From contig JAYTCQ010000202.1 of NCBI GenBank assembly GCA_043736395.1, positions 1 through 30,135 on the forward strand: 30,135 bases of DNA. The letters run 5' to 3'. Of this stretch, positions 1 through 7,523 are shown piece by piece. The notes beneath the pieces were generated by a model. It saw only the letters and a program-made list of their open reading frames with translations. It did not search any database and was not told the DNA's origin. The number at the start of each line of letters is the position of its first letter. Positions within the stretch are counted from its first letter, which is position 1. A program made the position numbers and the translations under genes. The stretch is from JAFDVL01 sp043736395. Lineage in GTDB: Bacteria > Acidobacteriota > Blastocatellia > RBC074.

Positions 1-33
1 CTTGGTTTTACAGTGGTGAGAAGTAAAACCAAG
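1..33. repeat. Perfect inverted repeat cut by the window edge
   Basis: Bases 1-11 (CTTGGTTTTAC) pair perfectly with bases 23-33 (GTAAAACCAAG) around an 11-base loop. The right arm runs straight into a small palindrome, AGCT-GA-AGCT at 32-41. The structure lies just past the stop of the leftmost minus-strand gene, so it could act as a transcript end, but there is no T-run on the minus strand inside the window. Its layout resembles the hairpin doublets found elsewhere in the window. The left half probably continues outside. Confidence 0.6.
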
Positions 34-54
34 CTGAAGCTCGTACTCCATGCT

Positions 55-1320
55 TTATTCTACAATCGCCTGCATCACAGCATTTTCAAAATCTTTGTGC
101 AGTCCACGATTGGCGGTTTGAATCATCAATACCGCGACAATTTTTTCTTTCGGGTCAATCCAGAAATGTGTCCCGAATGCGCCATCCCATCCGAAGCTGC
201 CGTTGGAGCGGCGTGAATCAGCTTTGATTGCGTCTACGACAACTTCGACAGCGAAACCAAACCCCATTCCCTGCGGGCGTCCAAGCTGTCCCGGAAACAT
301 TTCTCCCGTGTGATTAGATGACATCAAAGCCACGGTGCGCAGTGACAATAAACGCTTGCCGTTCAGCTCTCCGCCGTTCGCCAGCATTTGCGCAAAGTGA
401 AAATAATCTTCGGCGGTGCTGATCAATCCAGCCGCACCGGAAAAATAATTTTTGCTCGTTAGGAAACTCTGATTCGGATGTAGTTCGAGCTTGTCACCGG
501 TGCGACGATAGAGCGTCATCAGGCGCGATTGACGATCATCCGGCAACGCAAAAAATGTATCTTTCATTCCGAGCGGATCGAAAATTCGCTGCTTCAAAAA
601 TTGGTCGAACGTCAGCCCCGAAGCGATTTCAACGATGCGCGACAACGTGTCAATTCCCAGGAGTCCGCTGTACCGCCATGACGTGCCAGGTTGAAAATCC
701 AACGGTGCTGCACCGAGGCGTGGAATGTAATCCGCCAGCGTATCTGTCGGCTGACGCGTTTGTGTAATCTTCGCTGTCGCTGTGGCTGCGCTTCCTCCGC
801 TGCCGAGACCTGATGTATGCGTCAACAAATCGCGTATCGTAATTTCACGCGCGGCGGGAATCATTTCAAGTTCAGCACTGGTCGAAGATTTGACGGCAAC
901 TTTCGTGTTTTTAAATTCGGGAATGAATTTGGAAACAGGATCGCTGAGTCGAATTTTCCCTTCTTCCATCAGCATCATGATCGCGACGCTGGCAACAGGT
1001 TTTGTCGAAGAAGCCATCCGAAACATTGCATCTTTGCGAATCGGCTTTTTACCTTCGATGTCCATTTGTCCTTGCGCTTCAAAATGTGCGATACGGCCTT
1101 TGCGTGCAACCAAAGTCACTGCCCCGGAAATTTGATTCGTTTCAATGTAACGCTTGATGACTTCGTTGATGCGCGGCAACCGCTCAGATGAAAGTCCAAC
1201 TTCTTCGGGCTTTAATTTGGACGGAGTTTGCGAGAATACTGACACCGACAACAGCGCAAGGAAAACCAGGCGCATAAACACTGTCTCATTGCGACGCGAA
1301 CCGATTAGGATTGTTTTCAT
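55..1320 (-). CDS. Exported serine hydrolase, beta-lactamase/PBP-like family (PF00144 type)
   Basis: A class C beta-lactamase-related hydrolase, probably an esterase, amidase or D-peptidase acting outside the cytoplasm; the substrate cannot be read from sequence. From the ATG at 1320 the product is 421 residues. A hydrophobic signal segment covers about residues 16-30 (ending VFSQ). The SxxK motif is SSTK at 104-107, with catalytic Ser104 and Lys107. The usual YxN motif reads YSG at 217-219, so the Asn is missing. A WDGAFGTHFWIDP stretch near the C-terminus fits the region of the KTG box. I chose 1320 because AGGA lies 9 bases upstream. An ATG at 1275 is an alternative that would place the signal peptide closer to the N-terminus. 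The gene is last in the minus-strand run, 109 bases after the isomerase-like gene. Family assignment is firm; activity as an antibiotic-degrading enzyme is not implied. Confidence 0.9.
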   Translation of the reverse strand: MKTILIGSRRNETVFMRLVFLALLSVSVFSQTPSKLKPEEVGLSSERLPRINEVIKRYIETNQISGAVTLVARKGRIAHFEAQGQMDIEGKKPIRKDAMFRMASSTKPVASVAIMMLMEEGKIRLSDPVSKFIPEFKNTKVAVKSSTSAELEMIPAAREITIRDLLTHTSGLGSGGSAATATAKITQTRQPTDTLADYIPRLGAAPLDFQPGTSWRYSGLLGIDTLSRIVEIASGLTFDQFLKQRIFDPLGMKDTFFALPDDRQSRLMTLYRRTGDKLELHPNQSFLTSKNYFSGAAGLISTAEDYFHFAQMLANGGELNGKRLLSLRTVALMSSNHTGEMFPGQLGRPQGMGFGFAVEVVVDAIKADSRRSNGSFGWDGAFGTHFWIDPKEKIVAVLMIQTANRGLHKDFENAVMQAIVE

Positions 1321-1429
1321 GAAATTTATTCCTGCAAATGAAGAAACACGTAGCAGAGAATTCATTTGCTTGATGAACGGAGAAAATGAATTTGCTGCTA
1401 CGTGCATTTATTTATACGAGTTCGATGTC

Positions 1430-2533
1430 TCAGGCAATGACTTGCTTATCATCCACATAGCGCAAACATGCCTTGACGTTGTCCTCTTCAACTTTGGTGC
1501 GCGCTTCCGGCGAAAGCTGCGAGACCATCGGCAGCGGCTCGCGGCTACTCTTAGAATTAACCAGCTTGAAGGTTTGCGCCAGATATTTGCCGTTGCGATC
1601 AGGAAAGACTTCCCAATACGCTTTCGTCAGGCACGGAACTTTGAGCGGATCGCGCGTCATCATTTCCAACGAGAATTTAATCTTCGGATTACGCTTCTGC
1701 ACGGTCGAAATAATTCTTGGCAAATCTAACATGCCCTTACCAAGCGGGACTTCAGATAACAAGAAGCCGTCTTCATAAGGTTGTAAGCCCATGTCTTTGA
1801 TGTGCGCGGCTTTGGCGTATGGTGCAAGTCCCTCGACCACTTCATACGGATCATCCAGCATGGAAATATTGTTACCGAAATCCAGGCAAACCTGTAGATA
1901 TTCGCTCTGATAGGTTTTCAGCAATTTCAGAAAATCTTCAAGCGTCCAGTCCTTGTGATTTTCGATGGCCACGATCACTTTGTGTTTTTCAATGATCGGC
2001 ATCGCCAGACGTAAAGCCTCGTGGCTTTGATCTACCCATTTTTTCCAATCGGCGAGCGTGGGGAAAGTTTCGTAGCGACGGCCTCCCAGCATTGCCGCCC
2101 GCACGACGGTGACGCCAGCGGCCTTCGCGTCCGCCAAACCTTTTTCCAACGCACTCATATCGCCGTTGCGGGGGATTCCCTGCATGCCTTCAATGTACAT
2201 TCCCAATTCATCGGCGCGCGCACGAAGCTTTTGCAAATCGCCGTTCAGGTTCGACTGAATGCCGCCCGCGCCAAGCGCATGACATTTCTCTAAAAATACT
2301 ATCGTATCGCGACCTTGCCGACCTGGGCCTGCCTGTGCGGCTGCACTACCTTGTGGCGCCTGTCCGCCTTGGCCTGGCGGGGCGCTAAAAGAGCCAGCAA
2401 AGGAAGTCGTGGCAATGCCCATTTTTGACAAGGGCGCGGCGGATGAATTGGCAAACACAGCATTCGACATTGCGCCAATTGCCAACGATGCCGAAGCGTT
2501 CTTCACAAAATCTCTGCGAGTAATTTCTTTCAT
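1430..2533 (-). CDS. Tat-exported sugar phosphate isomerase/epimerase-like TIM-barrel protein
   Basis: A xylose isomerase-like/AP endonuclease 2-like TIM barrel of 367 residues. A twin-arginine signal is visible (TRRDFVKN, Arg6-Arg7, then an Ala-rich hydrophobic stretch to about residue 32). Residues 52-75 form a Gly/Gln/Ala-rich insert. The four expected metal ligands sit on successive strands: Glu191 (AIENH), Asp218 (CLDFG), His244 (AHIKD) and Glu290 (SLEMM), so the active site looks intact. Members act on sugars, inositols or keto-sugars; the substrate here is unknown. The ATG at 2533 has GGGAG 6 bases upstream, which argues against the in-frame TTG at 2545 that lies upstream of that site. 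It lies 84 bases downstream of the MBL-fold gene. Export together with a Gfo/Idh/MocA enzyme and a ThuA-like protein suggests work on extracytoplasmic oxidised sugars (inference). Confidence 0.9.
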   Translation of the reverse strand: MKEITRRDFVKNASASLAIGAMSNAVFANSSAAPLSKMGIATTSFAGSFSAPPGQGGQAPQGSAAAQAGPGRQGRDTIVFLEKCHALGAGGIQSNLNGDLQKLRARADELGMYIEGMQGIPRNGDMSALEKGLADAKAAGVTVVRAAMLGGRRYETFPTLADWKKWVDQSHEALRLAMPIIEKHKVIVAIENHKDWTLEDFLKLLKTYQSEYLQVCLDFGNNISMLDDPYEVVEGLAPYAKAAHIKDMGLQPYEDGFLLSEVPLGKGMLDLPRIISTVQKRNPKIKFSLEMMTRDPLKVPCLTKAYWEVFPDRNGKYLAQTFKLVNSKSSREPLPMVSQLSPEARTKVEEDNVKACLRYVDDKQVIA

Positions 2534-2617
2534 TGATTCTCCCAACTAAAAGTTGTTGACGTTTCGGCTTTATGGATTGTCATAAAAAGCACGAAGATAT
2601 TTTTTTGTCAGTCGTAA

Positions 2618-3589
2618 TTATAATTTTAGCGTTTCGCCAAGCCCAAAGTATCTGTTGTTCACACCGAACTCTTTTTTAAAAACAGAAAATCCAAGATGCC
2701 CTGTACAATGAGCCGGAGCTACGGATTCAACATCGTATTCGTCGTGCATCCGCTTCGCCAATTTTTCAACATAGTCGCGGCTATATGGAATCAAATGAAA
2801 GCCGCCAGCGACGAGATAAATTTTTCCTTGCCGGATTTTTTTGGTTTCTTTGACGATCGTTTCAATTGTGCTGTGAGAGCAACCCGAAATAATGATTTCG
2901 CCTTTTTCTGTAGCCAGCGAGAGTGATAATTCAGGCATTCCGATAAACTGCGGATTTTTCTCGAACGGCGGATATTTGATAAATGTTCCCATCAGTTCAG
3001 AAGTTGTCGGAATCAAAGTTACGCCCGGTAGAACTTCTTTTGCGCCTGTCAAATATTCAACATTCGCTTTCCAAAACCTGCCTGTCGGTACGGTGATCAT
3101 TCCTTCAACGACTTTTTCGCCGCGAAAATATTGCTCGTCCTTTGGCAGTATTTTTGCCACTTCCGGTTCGGTTTCACGAAAAGGAAACTTTGTCGGCGCA
3201 CCAAGCGAAAAGAAATCGTTCGGCACATAAATTTTCACCTTTGAATTGATACTGAAGAGATAATCGAAGCCGCCGACATGGTCATAATGCCCGTGCGAAA
3301 CGATGGCAATATCAATTTTTTTCAAATCAATTTTTAAGGCCTTCAGATTTTTCTCAAAAATTCTCGCATCTGTTCCCGCATCGAACAGGATCATTTTGCC
3401 TTTGTAATTGATGATAGAAGAAAAGCCAAAATCCTGTGTTAGCTCCTTGCCGTCTTTACCAAATGCATCATATACATTTGTCATCGTAACATTCACAGCC
3501 GTCGGCTGTGTCTGTGCCACAACAGGGTAATTGGCAAAAAATTCAGCAATGAATACCAAAGCAGTAAAAATGGAAAATATTTTTTTCAT
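2618..3589 (-). CDS. Exported MBL-fold metallo-hydrolase (COG1237-like)
   Basis: A 323-residue metallo-beta-lactamase-fold protein. The signature HxHxDH reads HGHYDH, giving His99, His101, Asp103 and His104, and is followed by GG. Downstream a SGCSHSTIE segment and a C-terminal HCTGH segment match the COG1237 type, whose best-known relatives are dihydropterin-ribofuranosyl-aminobenzene phosphate synthases. That function is unlikely here because the N-terminus is a signal peptide (MKKIFSIFTALVFIAEFF, cleavage near VVAQ at 23-26). The ATG at 3589 is chosen for that signal; no clear ribosome binding site precedes it, so translation may depend on the quinoprotein gene that ends 28 bases upstream. 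Probably a hydrolase for a lactone or ester made by the oxidative enzymes beside it, but this is a guess from context. Confidence 0.88.
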   Translation of the reverse strand: MKKIFSIFTALVFIAEFFANYPVVAQTQPTAVNVTMTNVYDAFGKDGKELTQDFGFSSIINYKGKMILFDAGTDARIFEKNLKALKIDLKKIDIAIVSHGHYDHVGGFDYLFSINSKVKIYVPNDFFSLGAPTKFPFRETEPEVAKILPKDEQYFRGEKVVEGMITVPTGRFWKANVEYLTGAKEVLPGVTLIPTTSELMGTFIKYPPFEKNPQFIGMPELSLSLATEKGEIIISGCSHSTIETIVKETKKIRQGKIYLVAGGFHLIPYSRDYVEKLAKRMHDEYDVESVAPAHCTGHLGFSVFKKEFGVNNRYFGLGETLKL

Positions 3590-3617
3590 ATTTTTTTGCA
3601 AGGCGTGCTGCTTGGAA

Positions 3618-5246
3618 TTATTCCGCCATCTTTTTTCCGGCAACGGTCAAGGCATAGAGCGTGTCACCTGCGCCAACAATCAAATATTGTTTTCCATCTA
3701 GCATCCACGTCGAAGGACCGTTCGAGACATTCCCGGTCAGGCGTTGATGCCAGATTGGATTGCCCGACTTCGGATCAAAAGCCAGCAATTCGCCGAATTC
3801 GCCCATGAACAACAAATTCCCTGCCGTAGTCAAAAGGCCGCTGCTCAAGCCGCTGGCTCCGCCGCCTCCGCTTGTGTGTGAATGCTTCCATTTCACCTGG
3901 CCTGTGCGAACGTCCATCGCAAACAACGAAGCGCGTGTATCAAAGTTGCCCCCGCTCCCGCCGCCGTAGCCTTGCGGTTTCGGTGATGTGTCATACAAAT
4001 AAGACAAGCCATAGCCTTCTGTGCCGGTGAAATAAAACAACTCAGTCAACGGGCTGTAACTCGGCGGCTGCCAATTCGTAGCGCCCATCGCGGGCATATC
4101 AATCATCGAACCGTCAACTGTCGGTTCTTTCGCCGGATTGGGAATTGGTTGACCTTTCGCATCAACGCCCAAAGCCCAATTGCCTGTGCCTGTGAACGGC
4201 TTGGAAACAAGATTTTTTCCGGTCGTTCTATCAAGCACAAAAAACCATCCTGCACGCGAAGCCTGTGCAAGCAACTTGCGCGGTTGTCCACTGATTGTTG
4301 CGTCAAAAAGCACCGGCGTTTCGACGTTATCCCAATCGTGTGTGTCGTGCGGCGAAGGTTGAAAATACCAGACTAATTTTCCGGTGTCTGGATTGAGTGC
4401 CACGATGCACGCCGTCCATAAATTCGCGCCTTTGCGGCTTTGGCCTGCAAACACAGGGTTCGCGTTGCCTGTGCCCCAATAGATCAGATTCAGATCTGGA
4501 TCGTAAGTTCCAGGCATCCAAGTCATTCCGCCACCGTGATGCATCGCATCTAAATCAGGCCAAGTCTCTGAACCTGGATCGCCCATTTTTTCAGGAGTCG
4601 TGTACCAACGCCATTGTAATTCTCCGGTTTCAGGATCGCGCGATTCTAAATATCCGCGCACGTCCATGGCGTCTCCACCAACGCCGATGATCACGTGGTT
4701 TTTCACGATCAACGGAGCCATCGTTGTGAAGTACTGTTGTTTCTCATCGGCAATTTTTTTGCGCCAACGTTCTTTGCCGGATTTGGCTTCGAGCGAAATG
4801 AACCAGCCGTCCGGGCTTTCAAAATAAAGCCAGTCTTTATACATCCCTACGCCGCGCTGTCCGACGAGGTGTCCGCCTTCGTCTTTGAATTCGTATTGCC
4901 AAAGCTGCTCACCGGTGCGCGCGTTGATGGCGAAGATGTAATCGGGAATCGTGAAATATAAAATTCCGTTATGCAGCAGCGGCGTAGATTTGATGACCGG
5001 ATCGCCGACGCCGCGTTGTGGGCCGACGCCGCGAATGCGGTACATCCAGTCAATCTTGAGCAAGTCAATATTGTTCTGATTGATTTGCTTGAGATCGCTG
5101 AAACGACGTCCTGAATAATCGCCGTTATAGGTTGGCCACGAACCCGGCGCGATCCCGTAAAGTTTGATCGAGTTTGGATCAAGCCCTTGTGCGTTGATGG
5201 TTGTCGCAAAAAAAGCGAGCGTCAGAAAGAGTCGGAGCGTTTTCAT
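3618..5246 (-). CDS. Exported PQQ-dependent alcohol dehydrogenase-like quinoprotein
   Basis: A 542-residue eight-bladed quinoprotein, shorter than classical methanol dehydrogenases (about 600). The signal peptide is MKTLRLFLTLAFFATTINAQ. Tryptophan-docking repeats (for example NARTGEQLWQYE, DPETGELQWRW, NPDTGKLVWYF, DVRTGQVKWKH) mark the blades. The usual Asn metal ligand appears in WGTGN (Asn261). The catalytic Asp appears in PHDTHDWD (Asp304), with a second acid two residues on (Asp306). The Glu ligand of methanol dehydrogenase aligns roughly with the DAMDVRG stretch at 192-198, where no Glu is present. The start codon overlaps the stop of the upstream cytochrome c gene as ATGA (5243-5246), so the two are translationally coupled, and that cytochrome is the likely electron acceptor. 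Substrate is probably a primary or sugar alcohol (inference). Confidence 0.92.
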   Translation of the reverse strand: MKTLRLFLTLAFFATTINAQGLDPNSIKLYGIAPGSWPTYNGDYSGRRFSDLKQINQNNIDLLKIDWMYRIRGVGPQRGVGDPVIKSTPLLHNGILYFTIPDYIFAINARTGEQLWQYEFKDEGGHLVGQRGVGMYKDWLYFESPDGWFISLEAKSGKERWRKKIADEKQQYFTTMAPLIVKNHVIIGVGGDAMDVRGYLESRDPETGELQWRWYTTPEKMGDPGSETWPDLDAMHHGGGMTWMPGTYDPDLNLIYWGTGNANPVFAGQSRKGANLWTACIVALNPDTGKLVWYFQPSPHDTHDWDNVETPVLFDATISGQPRKLLAQASRAGWFFVLDRTTGKNLVSKPFTGTGNWALGVDAKGQPIPNPAKEPTVDGSMIDMPAMGATNWQPPSYSPLTELFYFTGTEGYGLSYLYDTSPKPQGYGGGSGGNFDTRASLFAMDVRTGQVKWKHSHTSGGGGASGLSSGLLTTAGNLLFMGEFGELLAFDPKSGNPIWHQRLTGNVSNGPSTWMLDGKQYLIVGAGDTLYALTVAGKKMAE

Positions 5247-6085
5247 TTTAGGTTCACCAAATAAGCAGCCAAATTGTTGATGTCAGCGTCGCTGTATTTC
5301 GGCAACAGCACGCGATGCCCGGTCAGTTTGTCTTCGATTTCGACTTTGACCGACTGGCGCGGGAAGGCGTAATAATTTCCTCCGGCATCGGTCAATGAAA
5401 TTTCAAAATCGGTGTTCGTCTTAACGCGACCTTCGATGACTTTGCCATCAGCCGTCGTCACTTTGGCGCTTGCCGGGCCTTGTGCAGCCGGCCACAGAAA
5501 ACGATTTTTCAGCGTCGCGATTTGCGGAAATTTCGCGCCGATCTTTGCCAAATCGCCCGTCGCCGAATGACAGCTTGCACAATTGGCGGCAAAAAATGCT
5601 TCGCCCTTTTTGCTATCGCCTGTTACCTGATTTCGCAATCCGCCATAGGTCGAACCGTATGTTCCACGATTCGCCGCAAGCTCGATTTGAAGTTGCAACC
5701 ATTGCGAAATTTGTAACACTTCATCTTTGGAAAGTTGCGGAAATGGCGGCATTCCTCCGCGCCCGTCTTTCAGAATCAGAAGCATTTTGTCGCCCTTGTA
5801 ATCTGAGACAACCAGCGGCATTCGCGTTAAGGCCGGAGCCTGTGCACCGCGCGCATCTTTGCCGTGACATCCTGCGCAATTTTGCGCGTAAAGCGGTTCG
5901 CCTTTTTTGGCAAGCTCAGGATTTGGTGCTGGACCAAGTCCGAGAAATTCTCGAATATTGCCTCCACGCCGTCCTCCACCTCCGCCAGCTGGTTCCTGAG
6001 CGTTGGGATTATCTACTGTAAAAATTAGCAGCAAACTAATCGTAATCAGCGCGAAAAAAATACGAATTTTATTTTGATTGGACAT
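5243..6085 (-). CDS. Exported diheme cytochrome c with an inserted beta domain
   Basis: A 280-residue periplasmic electron carrier with two haem attachment sites: CAGCH at 70-74 and CASCH at 169-173. The first module has a matching axial-ligand candidate in GGMPPF (Met112). The second has no Met after its haem site at all; His258 (GHRVLLP) is the only obvious substitute. Between the second haem site and its closing helix (YSDADINNLAAYL) lies an insert, about 208-255, starting DGKVIEGRVKTNTDFEISL, of the kind seen in haem-binding proteins of planctomycetes and verrucomicrobia. The signal peptide runs to about NAQ at 28-30. The ATG at 6085 is preferred over upstream in-frame starts because they precede the signal and lie in the inverted repeat 6109-6242. 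It is the likely partner of the overlapping quinoprotein gene. Confidence 0.92.
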   Translation of the reverse strand: MSNQNKIRIFFALITISLLLIFTVDNPNAQEPAGGGGGRRGGNIREFLGLGPAPNPELAKKGEPLYAQNCAGCHGKDARGAQAPALTRMPLVVSDYKGDKMLLILKDGRGGMPPFPQLSKDEVLQISQWLQLQIELAANRGTYGSTYGGLRNQVTGDSKKGEAFFAANCASCHSATGDLAKIGAKFPQIATLKNRFLWPAAQGPASAKVTTADGKVIEGRVKTNTDFEISLTDAGGNYYAFPRQSVKVEIEDKLTGHRVLLPKYSDADINNLAAYLVNLK

Positions 6086-6108
6086 GTGATTTTCCGATCT
6101 TTGCTCTA

Positions 6109-6242
6109 CTGGGAACGCCCAAATTGGGAACGCCCGCATCCTGCGGGCGAGCCTCACACAAGGATCAATTTTCATTGCAGGTAACTTGCTCGCCACGGAT
6201 TCGCCCGCAGGATGCGGGCGTTCCCAGTTTGGGCGCTTCCAG
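6109..6242. repeat. 134-bp inverted hairpin doublet (element A)
   Basis: The arms 6109-6150 and 6201-6242 are inverted copies matching at 39 of 42 bases, separated by 50 bases. Each arm contains its own perfect hairpin: an 8-base CGCCCGCA stem around the loop TCC (6131-6149) and its mirror around GGA (6202-6220). The left arm also holds a direct repeat of TGGGAACGCCC. The element fills the gap between the Gfo/Idh/MocA stop and the cytochrome c start. It has the size and layout of a REPIN or a small MITE. It may also shape mRNA stability or attenuation between the two genes. Confidence 0.9.
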
Positions 6243-6247
6243 TGCTA

Positions 6248-7483
6248 TTAACTCAACACGTAATTTTTCTCGACAGCAGGATCAAAAGTTACGCGTTTCT
6301 TTTGCAAGTAAGCGATCTTGCCCAGATTTGATGCGAGTGCCGAACGATGTCCGCTGACCACATCTGAATTCGGTGTCTTACGAGATTTCAGACACGATAT
6401 AAAATTGCGGACGTGTTCAGTTTCTAAAGCCATCGCAGCTTTGCCGACAATTGGCTCTGGCGTGGCTTGTCCGCGTTGCATCGGCGCGGTGAATTTGTAG
6501 CCAGCCCGGTCAATATACAGACTGCCGCCTACACCCATAAATTCAATTGCTGCGCCGCGTGCGCCTGGCACTAATGTCGCCTCAAATGTCGCAGTCCATT
6601 GCTTCGGGTATTCCAGTAAAATGGAAATCGTATCCGGCGCATCACGTCCGTCCTTGTAATTATATACGCCACCTGCTGCGGAGGCGGCTATCGGTAATTC
6701 TTCGCCCATATACCAATGTACAACGTCAATCCAATGCGTGAAGAGGTCAGTAATTTGTCCTCCGCCGAAATCAAGATATGCGCGCCAATTATAAAATTGA
6801 TGTGCATTGAACGGGCGTGGTTTGGCTTGGCCGACCCAGCGTTTCCAATCTAATCCTGCCGGCTGTTCAGTGAAATTTGGTTTGCGTAAATGATAGCCGT
6901 TGCCGTGCCAGTAGGTGCGCACATACGAAATTTTGCCGAGCTTGCCGCTATCAACAAATTCAGCTTTGGCTTGGGCGTAATGCGTCCCGCTGCGCTGTTG
7001 TAAGCCAACTTGCAGCACACGCTTGTTGGCTTTGACAGCTTCGATGACTTTACGACCTTCCTGCCACGCCCACGTGAGTGGTTTTTCAACGTACACGTCT
7101 TTGCCCGCGTTGCAGGAATCTACGGCAATGGAAGCGTGCCAGTGATCTGGAGTCGCAATCAACACAGCATCTACATCTTTGTTGGCAAGCAATGCGTTAT
7201 GATCGCCTGTGATCGTGGCTTTGCCACCGGTCTGTTCCTTTGCCTTAAGCGCATTTTTTTCATATACATCGCAAATCGCAATCACATCAATTTCTGGCTC
7301 TTTGATTAAATGGCTCAGAACTTGTTGCGCACGATCACCTGAACCGATCACGCCAAGGCGGATACGATCATTGGCGCCCATCACGTTATTCCAACTCGCG
7401 GCATTGAGCATGACGCCTGCACCTGCTGCCACGCGCGCTGAATCACTGAGGAATCTGCGGCGTGTTTTGTCTGTAGCTGACAT
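6248..7483 (-). CDS. Tat-exported Gfo/Idh/MocA family oxidoreductase
   Basis: A 411-residue NAD(P)-dependent sugar oxidoreductase. The N-terminus is a twin-arginine signal (TRRRFLSDSARVAAGAGVML). The Rossmann fold begins at about residue 41 with GVIGSGDRA (44-52), and the family's catalytic Lys appears in EKP at 133-135. The C-terminal alpha/beta domain carries a FGGGQITDLFTHWIDVVHW segment typical of the family. Tat-exported relatives such as glucose-fructose oxidoreductase carry a tightly bound nicotinamide cofactor, which explains activity outside the cytoplasm. AAAGGAG sits 7 bases before the ATG. It follows the ThuA-like gene by 40 bases and precedes element A. The likely role is oxidation of a sugar or glycoside, possibly at C3; the substrate is not readable from sequence. 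Confidence 0.92.
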   Translation of the reverse strand: MSATDKTRRRFLSDSARVAAGAGVMLNAASWNNVMGANDRIRLGVIGSGDRAQQVLSHLIKEPEIDVIAICDVYEKNALKAKEQTGGKATITGDHNALLANKDVDAVLIATPDHWHASIAVDSCNAGKDVYVEKPLTWAWQEGRKVIEAVKANKRVLQVGLQQRSGTHYAQAKAEFVDSGKLGKISYVRTYWHGNGYHLRKPNFTEQPAGLDWKRWVGQAKPRPFNAHQFYNWRAYLDFGGGQITDLFTHWIDVVHWYMGEELPIAASAAGGVYNYKDGRDAPDTISILLEYPKQWTATFEATLVPGARGAAIEFMGVGGSLYIDRAGYKFTAPMQRGQATPEPIVGKAAMALETEHVRNFISCLKSRKTPNSDVVSGHRSALASNLGKIAYLQKKRVTFDPAVEKNYVLS

Positions 7484-7523
7484 AGTAAAACTCCTTTGAA
7501 AATGAGGTTGATTAGTACGTGAA

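Noticed and set aside
55..1320. An antibiotic-resistance beta-lactamase
   Set aside because: The SxxK motif is present but the YxN motif is YSG and the protein matches the broad esterase/PBP-like group more than true AmpC enzymes.
1154..1729. 191-codon plus-strand open frame spanning the gap between the first two genes
   Set aside because: It runs antisense through two real genes and has no recognisable domain or ribosome site.
2618..3589. Tetrahydromethanopterin-type cofactor synthesis enzyme
   Set aside because: COG1237 similarity suggests it, but a clear signal peptide places the protein outside the cytoplasm and no cofactor genes are nearby.
6109..6242. CRISPR-like repeat at element A
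   Set aside because: Only two copies, in inverted orientation, with no array of regular spacers and no cas genes.
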